DNA of 64,000 nucleotides. Source: Rotaria sp. Silwood1 (taxonomy: Eukaryota; Rotifera; Eurotatoria; Philodinida; Philodinidae). The stretch is taken from NCBI GenBank assembly GCA_905250075.1, contig CAJNOP010000003.1, positions 6,160,207 through 6,224,206 on the forward strand. Reading direction: 5' to 3'. Shown here piece by piece: positions 1 through 15,000 of this stretch; the first letter of the stretch is position 1, and each line of letters starts with the position of its first letter. The notes under the pieces are model-generated. The model was not told where the DNA came from. It worked only from the letters and a program-made list of their open reading frames with translations, and searched no databases. The position numbers and the translations under genes were made by a program.

Positions 1-17
1 TTTCTTATATTTTACAG

Positions 18-3000
18 TTTCGAGCTTTAATGGGTTGTGCTCTATGTTTATTTTATTTGGCTATTGAACAAGATCCAAAAGTACAATTAGATGAAACACT
101 TGACCGATGTTTAATAACACTTTCATTTATTCGATTGCTAATGAATTTAGCATTGAAAGATGATCGATGGTCATGGCTTGTTTATAATGGAACAATTTAT
201 TTATATAAAATGAGTCGTTATTTAATGACATTGGGTTATTCTTTAAAGGTTCTTGTTGTTTTAAATAAGATATTCAATTTTTCAACTTAAATATTTTCTT
301 TTACATTTATAAAGGTTGTAGAATATCTTGTATGGGCTGCTATCAGTACAGAAATGTGTTTACCATTATTATCTATATCATATTTACCATGGCGATCAAC
401 ATTGTATTGTGCAGCATGTGAAGCATTTTATGATAGTCGGATATCACCCGATAATGAAGTAGGAAAATTTATTTAACAAAATAAAAAAAAAAAATTATGA
501 TTTAAATTGTCTACATATTTTAGAAAGCAATGGCTGGAGAAGTATGTATGCTTACACATATTTTACTGAGAAATCATCAGTGCCGAGTATTTAAAATTAA
601 ATTTTGAATCAAATGAAACATTTCATAAAGCTATTCATCATCTTAGGAAAGACTAATATTGAATTGGATTTAAAATGTTATTTAGGTTATTGACATATAA
701 ATAACTATTAGAATAATTAATTTATAGGACGAAACAGCCTTTTGAGAACATTTACATGCTTAGATAGCATATTTTTCCAGTACATGATCACAGGAATCAT
801 CAAAAATAGTAGCAAAGACGAAAATACTAAGCAAAAAACGTTATATCATTGATGAATGATTCAACCTGAAGTCATTCTTCTATGCATTTATTTAAATTTC
901 GATAATTCTAGCAGCAATGGAGTTTTTTCGAAGGAGAAGAACTCGTAATTTCTATCAATCGAACAGTTCTAAATAGTAAAATCATTATTTAACTTTCATT
1001 GTCTTTTTCTTTTAAGAACAACACATCGTAGTCGTATGTTACAAAATGATTTAAAACTAAGTCACTATTTGTACAGTGATTCGATGTATATTTTAAGATG
1101 TTGACTACGAAATTCATTTTTCTCTAAAATTAATCTTGAATCATATTTTTAAATATACGAATTAATCTCAAGAAGAAAAATGTCAATAAAAACTTCTATC
1201 TTTTGTTGTTCAATGTGAGTTCACAATAAATTCGTATGCATAAAAATTTCATTTGCAAATCTGAAAACCCATGATCAGTGCTTTATTTAGACTTTCTCTT
1301 CCAGATGAGTGATTTTAAAATCAGAGAGAACGAGCATCTATTTTTGGGAGCATAAACACATAGTACTTCGTAGAATAACCAGAAACTCTAACAGGATCAT
1401 GCTGATCTGCGACAGAGCGCTCTTCTTTCGGTTCTTATGCTGAAGAAAACACTGTCCATAATATTCAAAATGTGCGTCACGTTTATCATAGTCTCTGTAT
1501 TACTAAAATCATGTTAATTTGGATCTATTGGAATACCAGAATGATATATAATCTGGATTTTTCGTATCTTTTCTTCTTGAATATACTATTAAACATTTCT
1601 TATCACATGATTATTGAATTTCTTTGATTTTTCATTAAGAATTTCGCCCGACGTGGATTAGAACAATTTAAAAATTTACATGAATTACAAGCTCTTAGTG
1701 TTGAGGGTGATAAATGTCAACAAGAAAACTCTTTTCGTCATGCAACAATTAAAATAGCTACGATGATATTTAAACGAATGGTATTTGAAAATCGTCGAAA
1801 AGCAAAAAGTGTACTTCGACCAAAATTTCGACAAAATTATAGAGAACTTAGTGGTCCATGGCCAAGAACATTAACAGAAAAATTACTTAGTGATATGTTT
1901 GATTGTCGTTGCGCACAATTTTTAGCTATACTTCAAGCATTATCCGATAGTAATCGACGTTTAGTATTAACTAGTCCAGCAGCAAGTGAACAAGAAATTG
2001 AAATACTTGATGTTACAACTGAATTATTTTATGCTGCTCAATATATTTTACAAGGTAAAAAAAATAAAACAAAAGAACATCATATACTTAGATCAGATGA
2101 AAAGTTATGTTACTTTCAAAATTTTATTAAATTTCATTGTCAATGATAATATCATATAGATGCCCTGAACAACTTTTGGACTTTTCTAAATTCTTGATAT
2201 AAATATTCACGCGTTGCTGTCATTGTTTTTTGTATCGGTTTATCAGATACGCATCTTAACAATATCTTCCTTGGCTGTAGATGCTGTTTTAGAATAATAT
2301 GCACACTGTCGTAAGATGTATTCAAGATGTCGGCTATTAGATCAATACTTCTATGTGACTCTTAATTCATCAGGTTTTTCACAGAGTCAGTATTTTCGTA
2401 GGTAACAACGGCTATTGGATGTGCGTTGAGAGGATTATCTTTTTGCGACTCTCATCCACTTGTAAAATCATGACAATAACGGGCAATGAAATTATACGAT
2501 AATGATCTTGTTCAAAAGTATAAATCAATTTGTCATAGAATGAATTGCAGCTAAACCCAACCATGAGCGAGTTTTTATAAAGTAGCACATATAGCATTTA
2601 TCCATCGGACAATGCAGATGAAGAAAAATTAACTAAAAAAACGGATATTGTTATGAGTTGTAAAGATTGATATTCACAGCTTAGCACATAACTTTTGTGA
2701 CTCCCCTAAATACAAATCAATTGTGTTTATTTTGAATTTTTTTTTAGTTAAACATGCAAACGTTGATCAAATAGCTGGAGCAAATGAAAATAGTACATAT
2801 CCCAATATAACATTAAAACAAGATGTTAGTTTAATTGATTTGGCTGTTAATGGTTAGTTTTAAAAAAAATATTTTCTTTTGTAAAAACAAAATGTGAACT
2901 TTTCCTTTTATTTTAGGCCAATATGTTATACCTTTATCATACGTTCTTCAATTACTTAAGTTGGCATTTAATTATCAAGTTTATGATATATTTGAATCAC

Positions 3001-6000
3001 TAATGGAACCTATTAGTGAACTTGTCGATCGTACTGATGGTAGTCAAATGTCATTACTTGCTTTATTACAAATTCTTTATGAAATTGAACAATGTGAAAG
3101 AGAACGTAAACCAACACAAAATTCTAAAAATTTATCAACTAATAAAGGTGGAAAAGATAATGATAAGAAAAAACAAAAACAACGTAGTAAAAGTCCAGGA
3201 AAAGGAAAAGATGTAGGAGCACGTAAGAGAAGTCCTGATAATGGAAAAGGAAAATTAAAAAAAACAAAAGCTGTTAAAGATTTAATTGATGCTGCTAAAG
3301 CAACACGTATTGTACCTGTTAAAGAAGTTAAAGTTCAAATTGATCAACCAATTAATGAAGATGATGAAGAACGTTCTGTAGAAGAATTACTTGAAGATTT
3401 ATGTTTTTTGTTACTAACGGATTCTCGTATTGTATGCCTCTTTGTATATTTTTTTTCTCTTATTTATTCTCTTTTGTTTGTTTATTAAAAGCAAGAAAAA
3501 ATTGAACCGGATGTTCTAACTGATGTTAGTTTATTATTGTGGAACAAATGTCGACCAGTTCTAAGAAAACTTTATAATGAACCGAATGATAATCCACGAT
3601 GGTTAACACGACTTGATCATGATCATACTAAAGTAAGAATTTTGTTCTTCGAAAAATCGATAGAAATAGTTAGATTTATTATGTTTGAATAAAATTTATT
3701 TTGATTCAAGAACTTTTGGTTTTTGTAAGCTTGAATTTCACTAGATTTATCTCTATTAACTGGAATGGAAATTTAAAACATATAGATACCATACAAATTT
3801 CTAATCCACAACCTTGCATGTGTATTAAAAAGTTAAAACTTAATTATCCTACAACGTTATATTGTACCAACTTATAAGATGGTAGAAAACGGTTTAATAA
3901 CAATGTATTTTTTCATATTGTTCTATATTTTAACCACTTAACTGGAATTTAAATAGTGACTTTAACAGACAATAGTATTTGTCTATCGATTGTATTCTAT
4001 AGCAAGACTTTATAAATGAACTATCATGGTGAAGTTTCTCGAAAATCGGGCATAGCAGTTTTCAGATGCTAGAAGGTTTGTCGAGGCTATTCTTTTTTAA
4101 CTGTCATTTTCAAGAACACAAAATTCTGAACAAAATAAAGAATCATCGTATTTTCAATGACCGTCTCTTAAAAAATTTAAGAGCATCATAAAAACCAAAA
4201 AAAAGGACATTTTTTAGTCATTTTTTAATAAATTTCGTTTTCTGAGAAGATAATCTTATGATATCTAATATTGTAATATTTTTTAGTGGATTCATTTATG
4301 TTTTCAAACACATGAAATCATGTCTCGTTTTAATTTTGCTAATGTTGATTCATGTGCTTATGCTGAATGTTCACTTCGTCTTGGCCAAGTATTATTTACT
4401 CTTATTCAACCTAGTTCATCAGTTGAAGGTGATAAAATCAAACAGTCTCTTTTCTTATTTGTTCATTTAATTATTTTTATTTCATGATTATTTCAGCAAC
4501 AATTCGTACTGGTTGTTACAAACAACGTTTAGATCAATTACGTGATTATTTAATAAATAATTCTGCTAAACCATTATTACAAAGTTATATGGAAGAATTT
4601 AAACGACAACAAGCTGCACTCGATGCTATTGCAGCAAAAGAAGGAAAACATGTAAAACAACAATCTCTTAGTGCTAATATTCATTCATCACTTGATAATG
4701 ATACAAGTGGATTATCTCGTTATTTTCCATTAGTTTTCTTTGCCGAACAATTTTTAGCACGATCATTAAAAATATTAGCTCAAGCACGATCAAATCTTAT
4801 TCGTTTTGATGGCGCATCTATGTTTGATCGAAATTGGGTATAAACTTGTTTTGTCAAATAAATAAAGTTTTAATTAAAATCTTACCTTATTTTTTGTATA
4901 ATTTAGTCAGCAAAAACTACTGATAATGACGATGAATTGGATACATATAATCAAACACGTTTTATTGCTACACAACCATTTCTAGCTGAAAAAGGTCATA
5001 CAAGCAAATTAATTGATAATCTTGTTAAAGATCTTGATGCTGAACTACATTTTGTTTATTGTCGTGTTGTTGCTTTACTTGAACAAATATCCGATGCAAG
5101 TAAGTTATTTTGTTTTGTTTATTTATATATGTAACGTTTTATTCAAAAACTTCAATTCAGAAGCATTAAAAAAAGGTCCAATTGATCAATATTTAAATGA
5201 TGCTCGCGGTAATTCACATAAAAAAGCATTATTATGTGCAGCATATGCAAGTACAAGACGTGATGAAAATGTTGCTGCAGAATATATGCAGGTTAGTTTG
5301 AAAATTTATGATATATAAGTTTTGTCTATAATGATTATCTTTTTTTAGTGTACTCAAAAAGTGAGTACACTACTAAAATCGATCTGTGTGTCCGTCCGGC
5401 CGTTAACACGATAACTTTCGAAAGGAGAGTCAGATTGCGATGAAATTTTCTACACAGCTTAGTCTTGACAATATCTCGGTCGAGTTCGAATATGAGAAGG
5501 ATCCGCCAAGAAATGGCTGAGTTATCGAAAAAATTGTGATTTTTGACCAGACCACCCCTGAGGGGGGGTACGGAGATTTTTCGAAAAAAACATTTTTGCT
5601 CATAATTATTCACAAAATATATAAATCGACTCAGTTTTTAACGCTGATTCTGAATCTGATATTAGTTTTGAACTGAATCATAGTTTTGTGTCCTCAAAAA
5701 GTGAGTACACTATAGAATAGTCAGTGTGTCCGTCCGTCCGGTTGGCTGTTTACATGATAACTTTTGACAGCAGAGTCAGATTGCGATGAAACTTTCTACA
5801 CAGCTTAGTCTTGACAATGTCTCGATCGAGTTCGAAGATGAGAACGATCGGCCGAGCCGTTCCTGAGTTATTGCAAAAATACCCATTTTTCTCTATAGCT
5901 TTCTGTGGAAAAATGGACCCATCGCGACTTTCGTAAAAGACTTTTCCTATCATAGTCAATTAAAACCCCAACTATTATATACCATTCGATAGAGAATTTC

Positions 6001-9000
6001 AAGAACTACAAAATGATATATAAAGCATAAAGAAACAAGAAGGTTGACTTACCAATGACAAGGATAATTAAAGAGAACTAGGTTATATTTTGGTCCACGA
6101 TCTAATTGATCCACAAATAGAGCTTTATCTTCTGGTCACACTGATGATACTTCGAGGTTTTCAGATATGGAGAACTCGAATGTGTACTGCACTTCCATCG
6201 AAATACTATTAGTTGTGCAGTGACCAATAGAAATGAAATTATAGGAAAAACGACTTTCTTAGGGTAAATCAAGGGAAAGAGTTCAAACTTGAGCTGTATT
6301 CGGTCCCATGTCCTATTGGTTTGGCAACGCGCAATAGAAATCAACATTTTAAATGGTAGATTTCACAGTATAATTTTGATATTCAGACAGTCTAGGATGA
6401 TTGATTTGTATGATTCACTTTTTGAAGTACACATAACTCTCGGATTTAAATCCGAAGTTTCCGCATTTATTTTGTTTTGTTTTTAGAAAGCTTATAAACA
6501 TTTATTATCAGCTGAAGAAGAAGATCGTCTTTATTTTTCGCATCATCAAAATAAAAAATCTGAAACAACATCATCTACGAGTGTTCCTCGTCCATGCATT
6601 GTTGCTCGAGGACCTGATTTTGTTTTTGTTATGGCACCAGATTTTGGTTCATTATCAAGCAAAGTAGAATTTTAGATATTTTCATTTTTTTCGAAAGTTT
6701 TATTTGGTGTCATGTTCAGGTTGCTACATATCGTATTTTTTGTCGAGCAGCTGATCGTCCAAATGCAAAAGCTCGTATGGCTGATACAAATTATCCTGGT
6801 AGTGGTCAACAAGTTTGTATTTGTTTTTTGATATTATTTTTGTATAATATTAAGATTCATTGTTCTAGATTCCAGCAAGTTTTATTAAACCACTTAAAAT
6901 TTCTGGACTTGATCCTGATCTTAAATATGTTTTTTCATTAGCAATTTATGATATTAATGGACAATTGATTGGTGAAAGTGTTAGTGAATCAACAGAACCT
7001 ATATTAGCTGCACATCCAATATCATTATTATTTATTCGATGTCTTCTTTCACAAGTTTGTTTTATTTATTTTTTTCTATGTCGATTCATATAGTATATCA
7101 TTATAGGTTTCTTATGAAATAAAACAATATACAGTTGCGAAAAAAGCCTTTCATTCACTTTGGACATATTTTGTACGAACACCAATGGCTATTGAAAGTT
7201 CAATATGGGAATTATCTGTGGAAAATCCATTGGTTATCTACGAGTAATTAAAAAAGAAAATTATCTAAATGAAAGATTCTTTAATCATCAAATCGTTTGA
7301 TTTTCTTTGTTTTAAAACAAAACCAAAAATAATCACTTTTTTTTTTTGAGAAGTTTTTACGCTTACTTTTCATCAAATAATTCTTTAAAATTCCAAACAT
7401 ACATCAAACAAAGTCTACAGAACTAGTTCATATGTGGCATGTAGCAGAGTAAGATAGGTTCGTTTGTAGTAATTTGCAATTGACTGATAACGTCTTTCAT
7501 CTTTTCTTGTGCAGTGATATAGCATATTCATCTGAGTTAAAGCTTTTATTTTCTTATGATGAATTTCTCTACTATTTTTTTGCTTTCTCAATCAAATGAT
7601 GTTAAGTTTTATATGGGAACTTCTGATATACATAAAGTTCAATCGAACTTATGTTTAATTATTGATTACGGTAATTGACTGATTAATGCAAGGAATACCT
7701 GAATTGATTCATCACTTTTGAACTCATATGTTATTCATTTAAAGAGGATGACGAAACTAAAATAACCCCAACAACAATTTGACTCTATAGGTCTTTGCTT
7801 TATATTTACAACATATTTGCTAGATTGCTATCATATGACAGAAGATTAACATGAAAACTTAATGAAGAATTTTGGACTTGAAATTTTGTCTACAAGTAGG
7901 TCTCATGATTGTAAAGATATTCTCAAAGTTTAATTGAAGAAAATTGCTTCTCTCTTAAGATGTTTAATTTTTGCCAATCGATTAGAATTCAGAATAGATC
8001 AAAACAATTGATAGCCATCATACATTGAATATTTCAAGAAGGAAGCAAATATTTTGGCTGAAAATTTTAAGATATTCGTAGAACCATGAGAGCTATTTAT
8101 AGAAAAAAAATATTTTTTTTTGTTTTTAGTGAAAATCTCCAAAAATTTTCATAGCACTGCAGGGAAGATCTAAGGGTTCGAATAATTTTTTTTGGGATTA
8201 TTTTTTATCCGAGTTCTTCTCTATATGTCATAAATATGAACTTAAAAGTGTTGAATGACTTCCAACAATTGGTACATTCTTAGGATTATATCTTTCTGAT
8301 GTCGTATCTATAATAGATATGCGATTACACAACGAAGCAGTCAGTTTTCTCGATGAAAACAGTTTCTTGTTGAGGAAGCTCATAAAATTGGTTTTTGTTT
8401 AGATTACGATATTCACGGATTGCTGAAAGTTCAATATCATTATTACAAAAATTTATTAATTCAATATTTATTAATCTTGAAATATTTATAAAAGAAAATC
8501 ATTTTTATTGTGACATGATAACACCAACATCGTCTAATCGTATCAATCAAGTATATTTAATTTTATCATATTTCTCGAATTTATTTAGTATTATTTTTTC
8601 TTTAGATAAAACGTATTCATGCATGTAGTCAAATATTAATAGCATTAGAACTTTCATGTTGGCTTAATGATCCATATTATGCATTACAATCAATTATATA
8701 TTTATATGGATTATTAACACCATTAATATTTTATAAAATATTTTATTCATCTATAAATCAAATTTTTGAAAAATGTTTATCTGTATTTGAAGAAATTTCT
8801 CAACAAATAACAAAACAACGTACACGTATTACACAAGATAATATTCATCATATGATTGCATGTATATCATATTATATGAGTCAATATTTACAACAAAATG
8901 ACGAAATTAAATTATCTAATTTAATTAATCAAATAGGAAAAAAATTTTTATCATCTATGCCTACAACACAACAAATATCACAAACGACAACAAATACAAA

Positions 9001-12000
9001 TGATACAAATATACCTGAACAAATTGCAACATCAGGTGCACAAGGACAAATTGCATTATCCGATGATATTGCTGAACAATTAATACCAAAAGCTCATTAT
9101 TCAACAATTCATAATGAAGAACTTAAAGCATTAGAACGTTTTGTAGCACGAGAACGTACTCCACATACAATTCTTACTGGAAATGAAGATCCAACTACTG
9201 TTTATACTTTTATTAATGCAACATCAGCTCGACAAAGTTATAAAGAAGGTACACGATTGAAAAAATTGATAGATAGAATACGTCATTTTCTTACTAACGA
9301 GGAATCATTTTCAACTGTTCCATTGCTTCTGAGTTGAAACTACGTATATCATGTAAATTCGAATGAACGACGAATATCTTGAAAAAAATTCGTACTAATA
9401 ACTTATAACAGACAAGATACTATATTTTTACAAGCAGAATACGGTAGCCGTCCTCAAAAACAGCAGAAAAATTGACTTTTGAATTTTGACTTGTAATTTT
9501 GCACAACGGCAACGTTTAATGAGAATAGTTTATTGTAAAAGTTTCTGATCTTTTGATTGCTTCTGTCCTAAGAGACGGTCCTGGTAAAAGCATGTTTTTC
9601 ACATCGTTCATATACAACGACAAAATCCAATGTTTTTAATTCAGAATAGGCGCAATCGAGTAATCTGAAACTTTCATAAGAAGCTATTCTTATCAAGGCC
9701 TATCTCTATGGAAAGTTTCAAGTCGAAATTCAAAACTCCGTCTTTCTGGTATGTTTCCGAAGACTACGATGTTCTGAAAAAAAAATACAGTATCCTGCCA
9801 GTAATAATCTATTAACTCGAATTCTTTTCAAGGTATTCATAGTTCATTAGAACCTATATGAGACACATAGTCCGGAATTCAAAGGGATCTCACACTTAGA
9901 AGCGTTCTCTAATAAGTTGCATTTCACCGTTAAGTCTAATATTCGTTTTCATATACATCAATTATAGTTTAATAAATCATTTTCTTTGATACATATACAT
10001 ACGTTAATAATATATTTATATTCTTCTAGTTCAAAAGTTTCGCAAACGTCCCTCCTATATGGAATATCTTACACAAGTTTTAGTAAAATCTTTAATTGAT
10101 TCATCTAACGATGATATTCTTAATTGGTATGATGAAAATCAAACATTTATATCCAAACGAAATGAACTTATTCTTGGACCATGGCGTATGATAATCAGTA
10201 AAGGAGATGGTATTATAGCAATTGCTGGTAGTAATGAAAATAAATATGGTAAAGAGAGAATATATTTCAATAATATCAAAATGTGAACTCATCATTCATG
10301 TTTTTTTGTTCCTTTTCTTTTAGCTGCTGCATTAACAGAATTTAGTCCAGAACGAAAGAAAAAACAAGCTGGAAAAAAGAAACAAGGAAATGTAACTAAA
10401 AAATTATTACGAGCAAAACCAACTAAATATTATTATCTTATTCAACCTAATATACCAGACGCGGTTCGTATTGAACTCGAACAACGTCAAAAACCAGTAA
10501 GTGTTACTAATGTTTTCATAATTTACAATACATAGGATTAACCTTTAAATTAAACGTAATCTTTTCGTTTTTCGTTTTTTTTGTCATTGATCGTTTCAAG
10601 ATTTTTCATTTTTTTATTGACAATGACTTTTTAAGGATAAATCAAATCAATATGGTCTTGTAAAGATTAGTAATAAAGCAAAAAAAATATTAGTGGTTAA
10701 ATTTCAATAAAGCAAAAAAAAAAGAATACATTGATTAAGACACAATCTCGACTGTTAATTAAATATAAAACAAACGGTTATATATTAACTTTTGTTGTTT
10801 CTTTCATACAAACGATACATTTATTGTGTTTCAATTATAAATTGAATTTCTTGTTTTTGATTTTCATTCAATTGAAATATACCACTAATAGTTGAACCGT
10901 CAACTTGTAATAAATTATCACTGGTATTTTCTTTTAATGTTAAATTATCTTGTGAAGAAAATATTAAACGATATTCAAAATTTATTGAACGATTTTTATT
11001 ATTAATTAAATGTAAATTAATTGTAAATGTTGATAAAACAAAACGATAGCCATTTGCTTCATATGCTTGTCGTCGAGAATTTAATTGTACATATTCAATA
11101 TATTGTAAATCAGGATCTTCACCTAAAGTAAATTCGTTGGTTTCATTAGCTGAATGGTCCAACCAATTAGTTTCACCAACTAAACGATCTGATTCACGTA
11201 CAAATACATGTCCTTTAGGTAAATATGTATCTGGTACACGAAGACGATAAGCACGTCGTGCATTACCACGATTATCCATCGGTCGAAAATATTTTTCTAT
11301 TAAACCATAACGCTCAATATCAATCACTGGACGAAACATTGGAAGAATAAAATTTGATTGAGGATCAAGAATAAATGTTTCATTTATTGAAAACACATAT
11401 ATACCAGCTAATTCCTGACTTGAAGATATTATTGGTGCAGGACTTGTTGTTGTAGGCACTGCTTGTAGATTAGCAGCAGCACCTCCAACACCATCATAAG
11501 AAGCAAAGCCACCATTGTTATTGTAATATTGTGATGGTAATGAGGAAGAAGTAGATAGAATTTTAACATCACCACTAATTAATTCAGCTGAATCAATCAT
11601 TAATGGTGAACTTCCATCATTTCGTATATCAGCATAAGCTTGTAAAATAGAATCAGTATCATTAGTTTCTAATAAAAGATCATAACGAACTTTCCATTTA
11701 ATATTATTTTGTAAATAACGTAAATAAAGTTGTTCGACATGACTTGTATGAAATATAAAATTAACAAAATAATTTCGTACAGGTGGAATTGATAAATATC
11801 TTATACGATCTGATGTTATTGTATAATATGTATTATCAGTTAAATCATGTATTAAATTTCGTGTTTCATCAATCATTATAGCTTCTATAAATGTATCATC
11901 TTTTAAATTACGTTGAACAAATATTTTTTGACCATTTAAAGAAGTACGATTATGAGAAATAATTTGTCCTTGAATCTTAACATAATCGCCAACTAAACGA

Positions 12001-15000
12001 AATGAATCTGATCGTATATCAGACCATTCTTGTTGAGTATATGTTATAGGTAAATCAAATCCTGATATGGGTCGAGAAATTTCAGCTATATTATCGAATA
12101 TTTGTATACGAATACCATTATTTGTATCATTATATGATTCAATAAGATGAATCTTGAGGATAATTATTGATAGAAAATAATAGATAATATTCATTGTTAA
12201 ATGTAACTATTTTGATGTCTTTGCATTCGTATTTATTTATAATGTAGAGATTAACCCCCCGCCAAAAAAAAGAAAAGATGGAGGCGCTTGTCATGAATAT
12301 ATGTGTATCTGAGTTAAGCCCTATGAATAATGCGAAAAAAAAAATGTCCATAAATGTCAGGAACAGATTTAAAAATCAAGGTTTTGTTTATTTTTTTTTA
12401 AATTTTAATAGGCTATTGATAAATTATTCAATGTATTGCCTGACCTTTATCATCAAAGACAAGCAAGAAAAAAATTTCGTCGATTTATTAATGATGAATT
12501 AGTATGGCGTGCACAATATGAATTACTTAATGGACTTTATTGTCTTGATCGCATATCATCGGTGATTAAAGAATCTAATGAAAAAATTCAAGCTTTATTA
12601 GAAGATGGATCTTATAGATTTGATCGTGTTAATCCTAATTTATTTACATATGACCAAACAAATCTTATTATTCGAAATGTCACAGATGATGAAGTACTTG
12701 ATGATCCAACATTAGAACGAAAATTTGAATTTAATTTTACACAATCAGATGTCAAAGATCGTGTGGAAATAATTAATGAATTACTTATTGGTAAAATAGA
12801 TTTTTTCATTACATATTTTCATTTTTTTTTCAGAACCACGAATAGAAAATATGTGGGAATAATTTTTTTTACAGCTACTAATTTTGATACTATGAGAAAA
12901 AAGTTGTTCGTTGGTTTTTTCATCGATTCATATTCTTCGAAATATTTTCTAATGGTCTGCGAAAAAAATAGAAAGTCTTTTCACAATGTTTTCATCTATT
13001 TTATTTCTATCTGTTCAAAAGGAAAATGAAAACAGAAAATGATTTGCGATAGATATGTGGATTTCTTATGACTATAAGCATCTTGCAGATATTAAAAAAA
13101 ATACTCTCGGTACCTGAGAAAAATTCCATCAAATGAGCAGCCATCAAAAACTTGTAAAAAGAAAAACGACGAGTATTTAGAAGAAAATAGAAACTTAATT
13201 TTGTTTTGCGCTTTTCTTAAAATCAAGTTTCCTACAAACAAAAATCGCTGTTTAACTCCTGTTTGTTTAGCATGATATGGTTTGTTGAGTTAGAACTTTT
13301 TTTTTATAAATATTAAACCTCATATCGAGTGATTTTTGTTGTTATATTAAAAAAATATTATTCTAGTGATCTTCAGCAGTTTTTTTTCTTACAAAATTTG
13401 TCTGTCGTGCAAGAACAAGCGTTTTTTTATTCGAAGGATATAAGAAAACTAAAAGAATTAGCCACTTCAAACGATGTTCCGTACGTTTAAAGAAATGCTC
13501 AGCTCAATCGAACGTAGTATCTTGGAGAAAAGGAGTCGAGTTAAAAGTGAATTGGTGTCAACTCTTAGAGACTTCAATATCTCATAGAAGACAACATCTG
13601 GAAAGTTCGAGTCTATGAATATTTTCGCTTCATTCATCAGGATTTATTTGTCTTGAAAGTTTTGAAATTTTCTAATGAGCTGCTTCCTAGAAGCTTAGGA
13701 AAGGTAAAACTTCTATTGTTCAAGCTAAATATCTCATAACTATCGAAACATTATTTAGAAAAGATTTTAAAAAAATGTGTTTTTCATCAACTAAATGAAT
13801 TTACAAAAACTTATTCAAGAAATTTCTTACTAACGAGACCAGCGCTAAACAACTTTGATTTCGTACATCCCTATCAATGAGTATTGTATTGTTCAGCTGA
13901 ATTGTATCGAAAAACAAAAGCATTAGTTTGAATAAAACGAATTTTTTTTTCTTACGAAATTAAAACAATAGAACTATGATGACAGACTTCAACAAATATC
14001 ATATGTTGTACTTATCAAGAAATGTTCAGAGACTAGTGAATCGGAATATTTTCTAAATTTTATTCATAGTTTTCTCATTATACAGAAACCGTACTACTTT
14101 GATTAAGAGAAAGAATGGACTTGGTATTCGATTTCTGATTTCTAAAACAAAAACTGTTCCTATCTGTATTATGAATATTATACAACGAAACAAACAATGT
14201 TCTTAAGATTCTTATACGTATATTTAGGACAAATATCGGATCCAACTATTTATTTAAATCAAAAAGGTGATGAAGCAAGTTCAGTTCGTGATCGTAAACA
14301 AATCTCTCCTAATCGTCCATCTCCATCGAAAAAATTATCAACATCTATTTCACCACGTCGTGAAGTTAGTGATTTATATCGTCAAAAAACAGATTTTAAT
14401 TTCAATGATCCATATGGATTTAAACGTGTTCGTGCATATCTTGATCGTTTTTATTTACATTATCGTCGTTCAATTGTATTTGCATATCGTTCAAATAATT
14501 GGACATTATTACAAAATACTTCTAAATCATTTTATGATTCAATTGAACAACTTACACAATATTTATCTATAACAACATTAAATAAAATATTTTCATTAAA
14601 TGCATTACTTTCACATGGTTATCAAACAATGTTTATAGCAAGTGAATTACTTCTTGATATGCTCTATCGTACAAAACCATTTTATGATAATAATAATGAT
14701 AAAATAATAAATACAAATACAAATAAATTGAATCAATGGTTTACTAATATTGAATGTTCATGGACAAGTACAACATTTAATTTTGAACAACCACAAGATC
14801 GAACTATATTAATTGATTTAAGATTTATTAGAAAATTTATTTTACGTACATTACATGCATTATATGTAGCTGCTAAATGGGAAAAATTAGGAACAATAGC
14901 TATTAAATTTAATGCTCTATCTGAGTATGATTAATCAAACAGTTTTATGAAGGAAGTTCTCTGATTACTCAATCACTTTTTTACTCGAGACTATGTACAT

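Noticed and set aside
5335..5959. Two minus-strand ORFs (5335-5613 and 5750-5959) with a nearly identical internal peptide
   Set aside because: The similarity is fully explained by the 340-bp DNA repeat. They lie in a spliced intron, and neither looks like a known protein.
12139..12502. Short ORFs on both strands upstream of the nested gene
   Set aside because: They overlap the nested gene's 5' end and the start of CFAP54 exon 20 in wrong frames, with no support.
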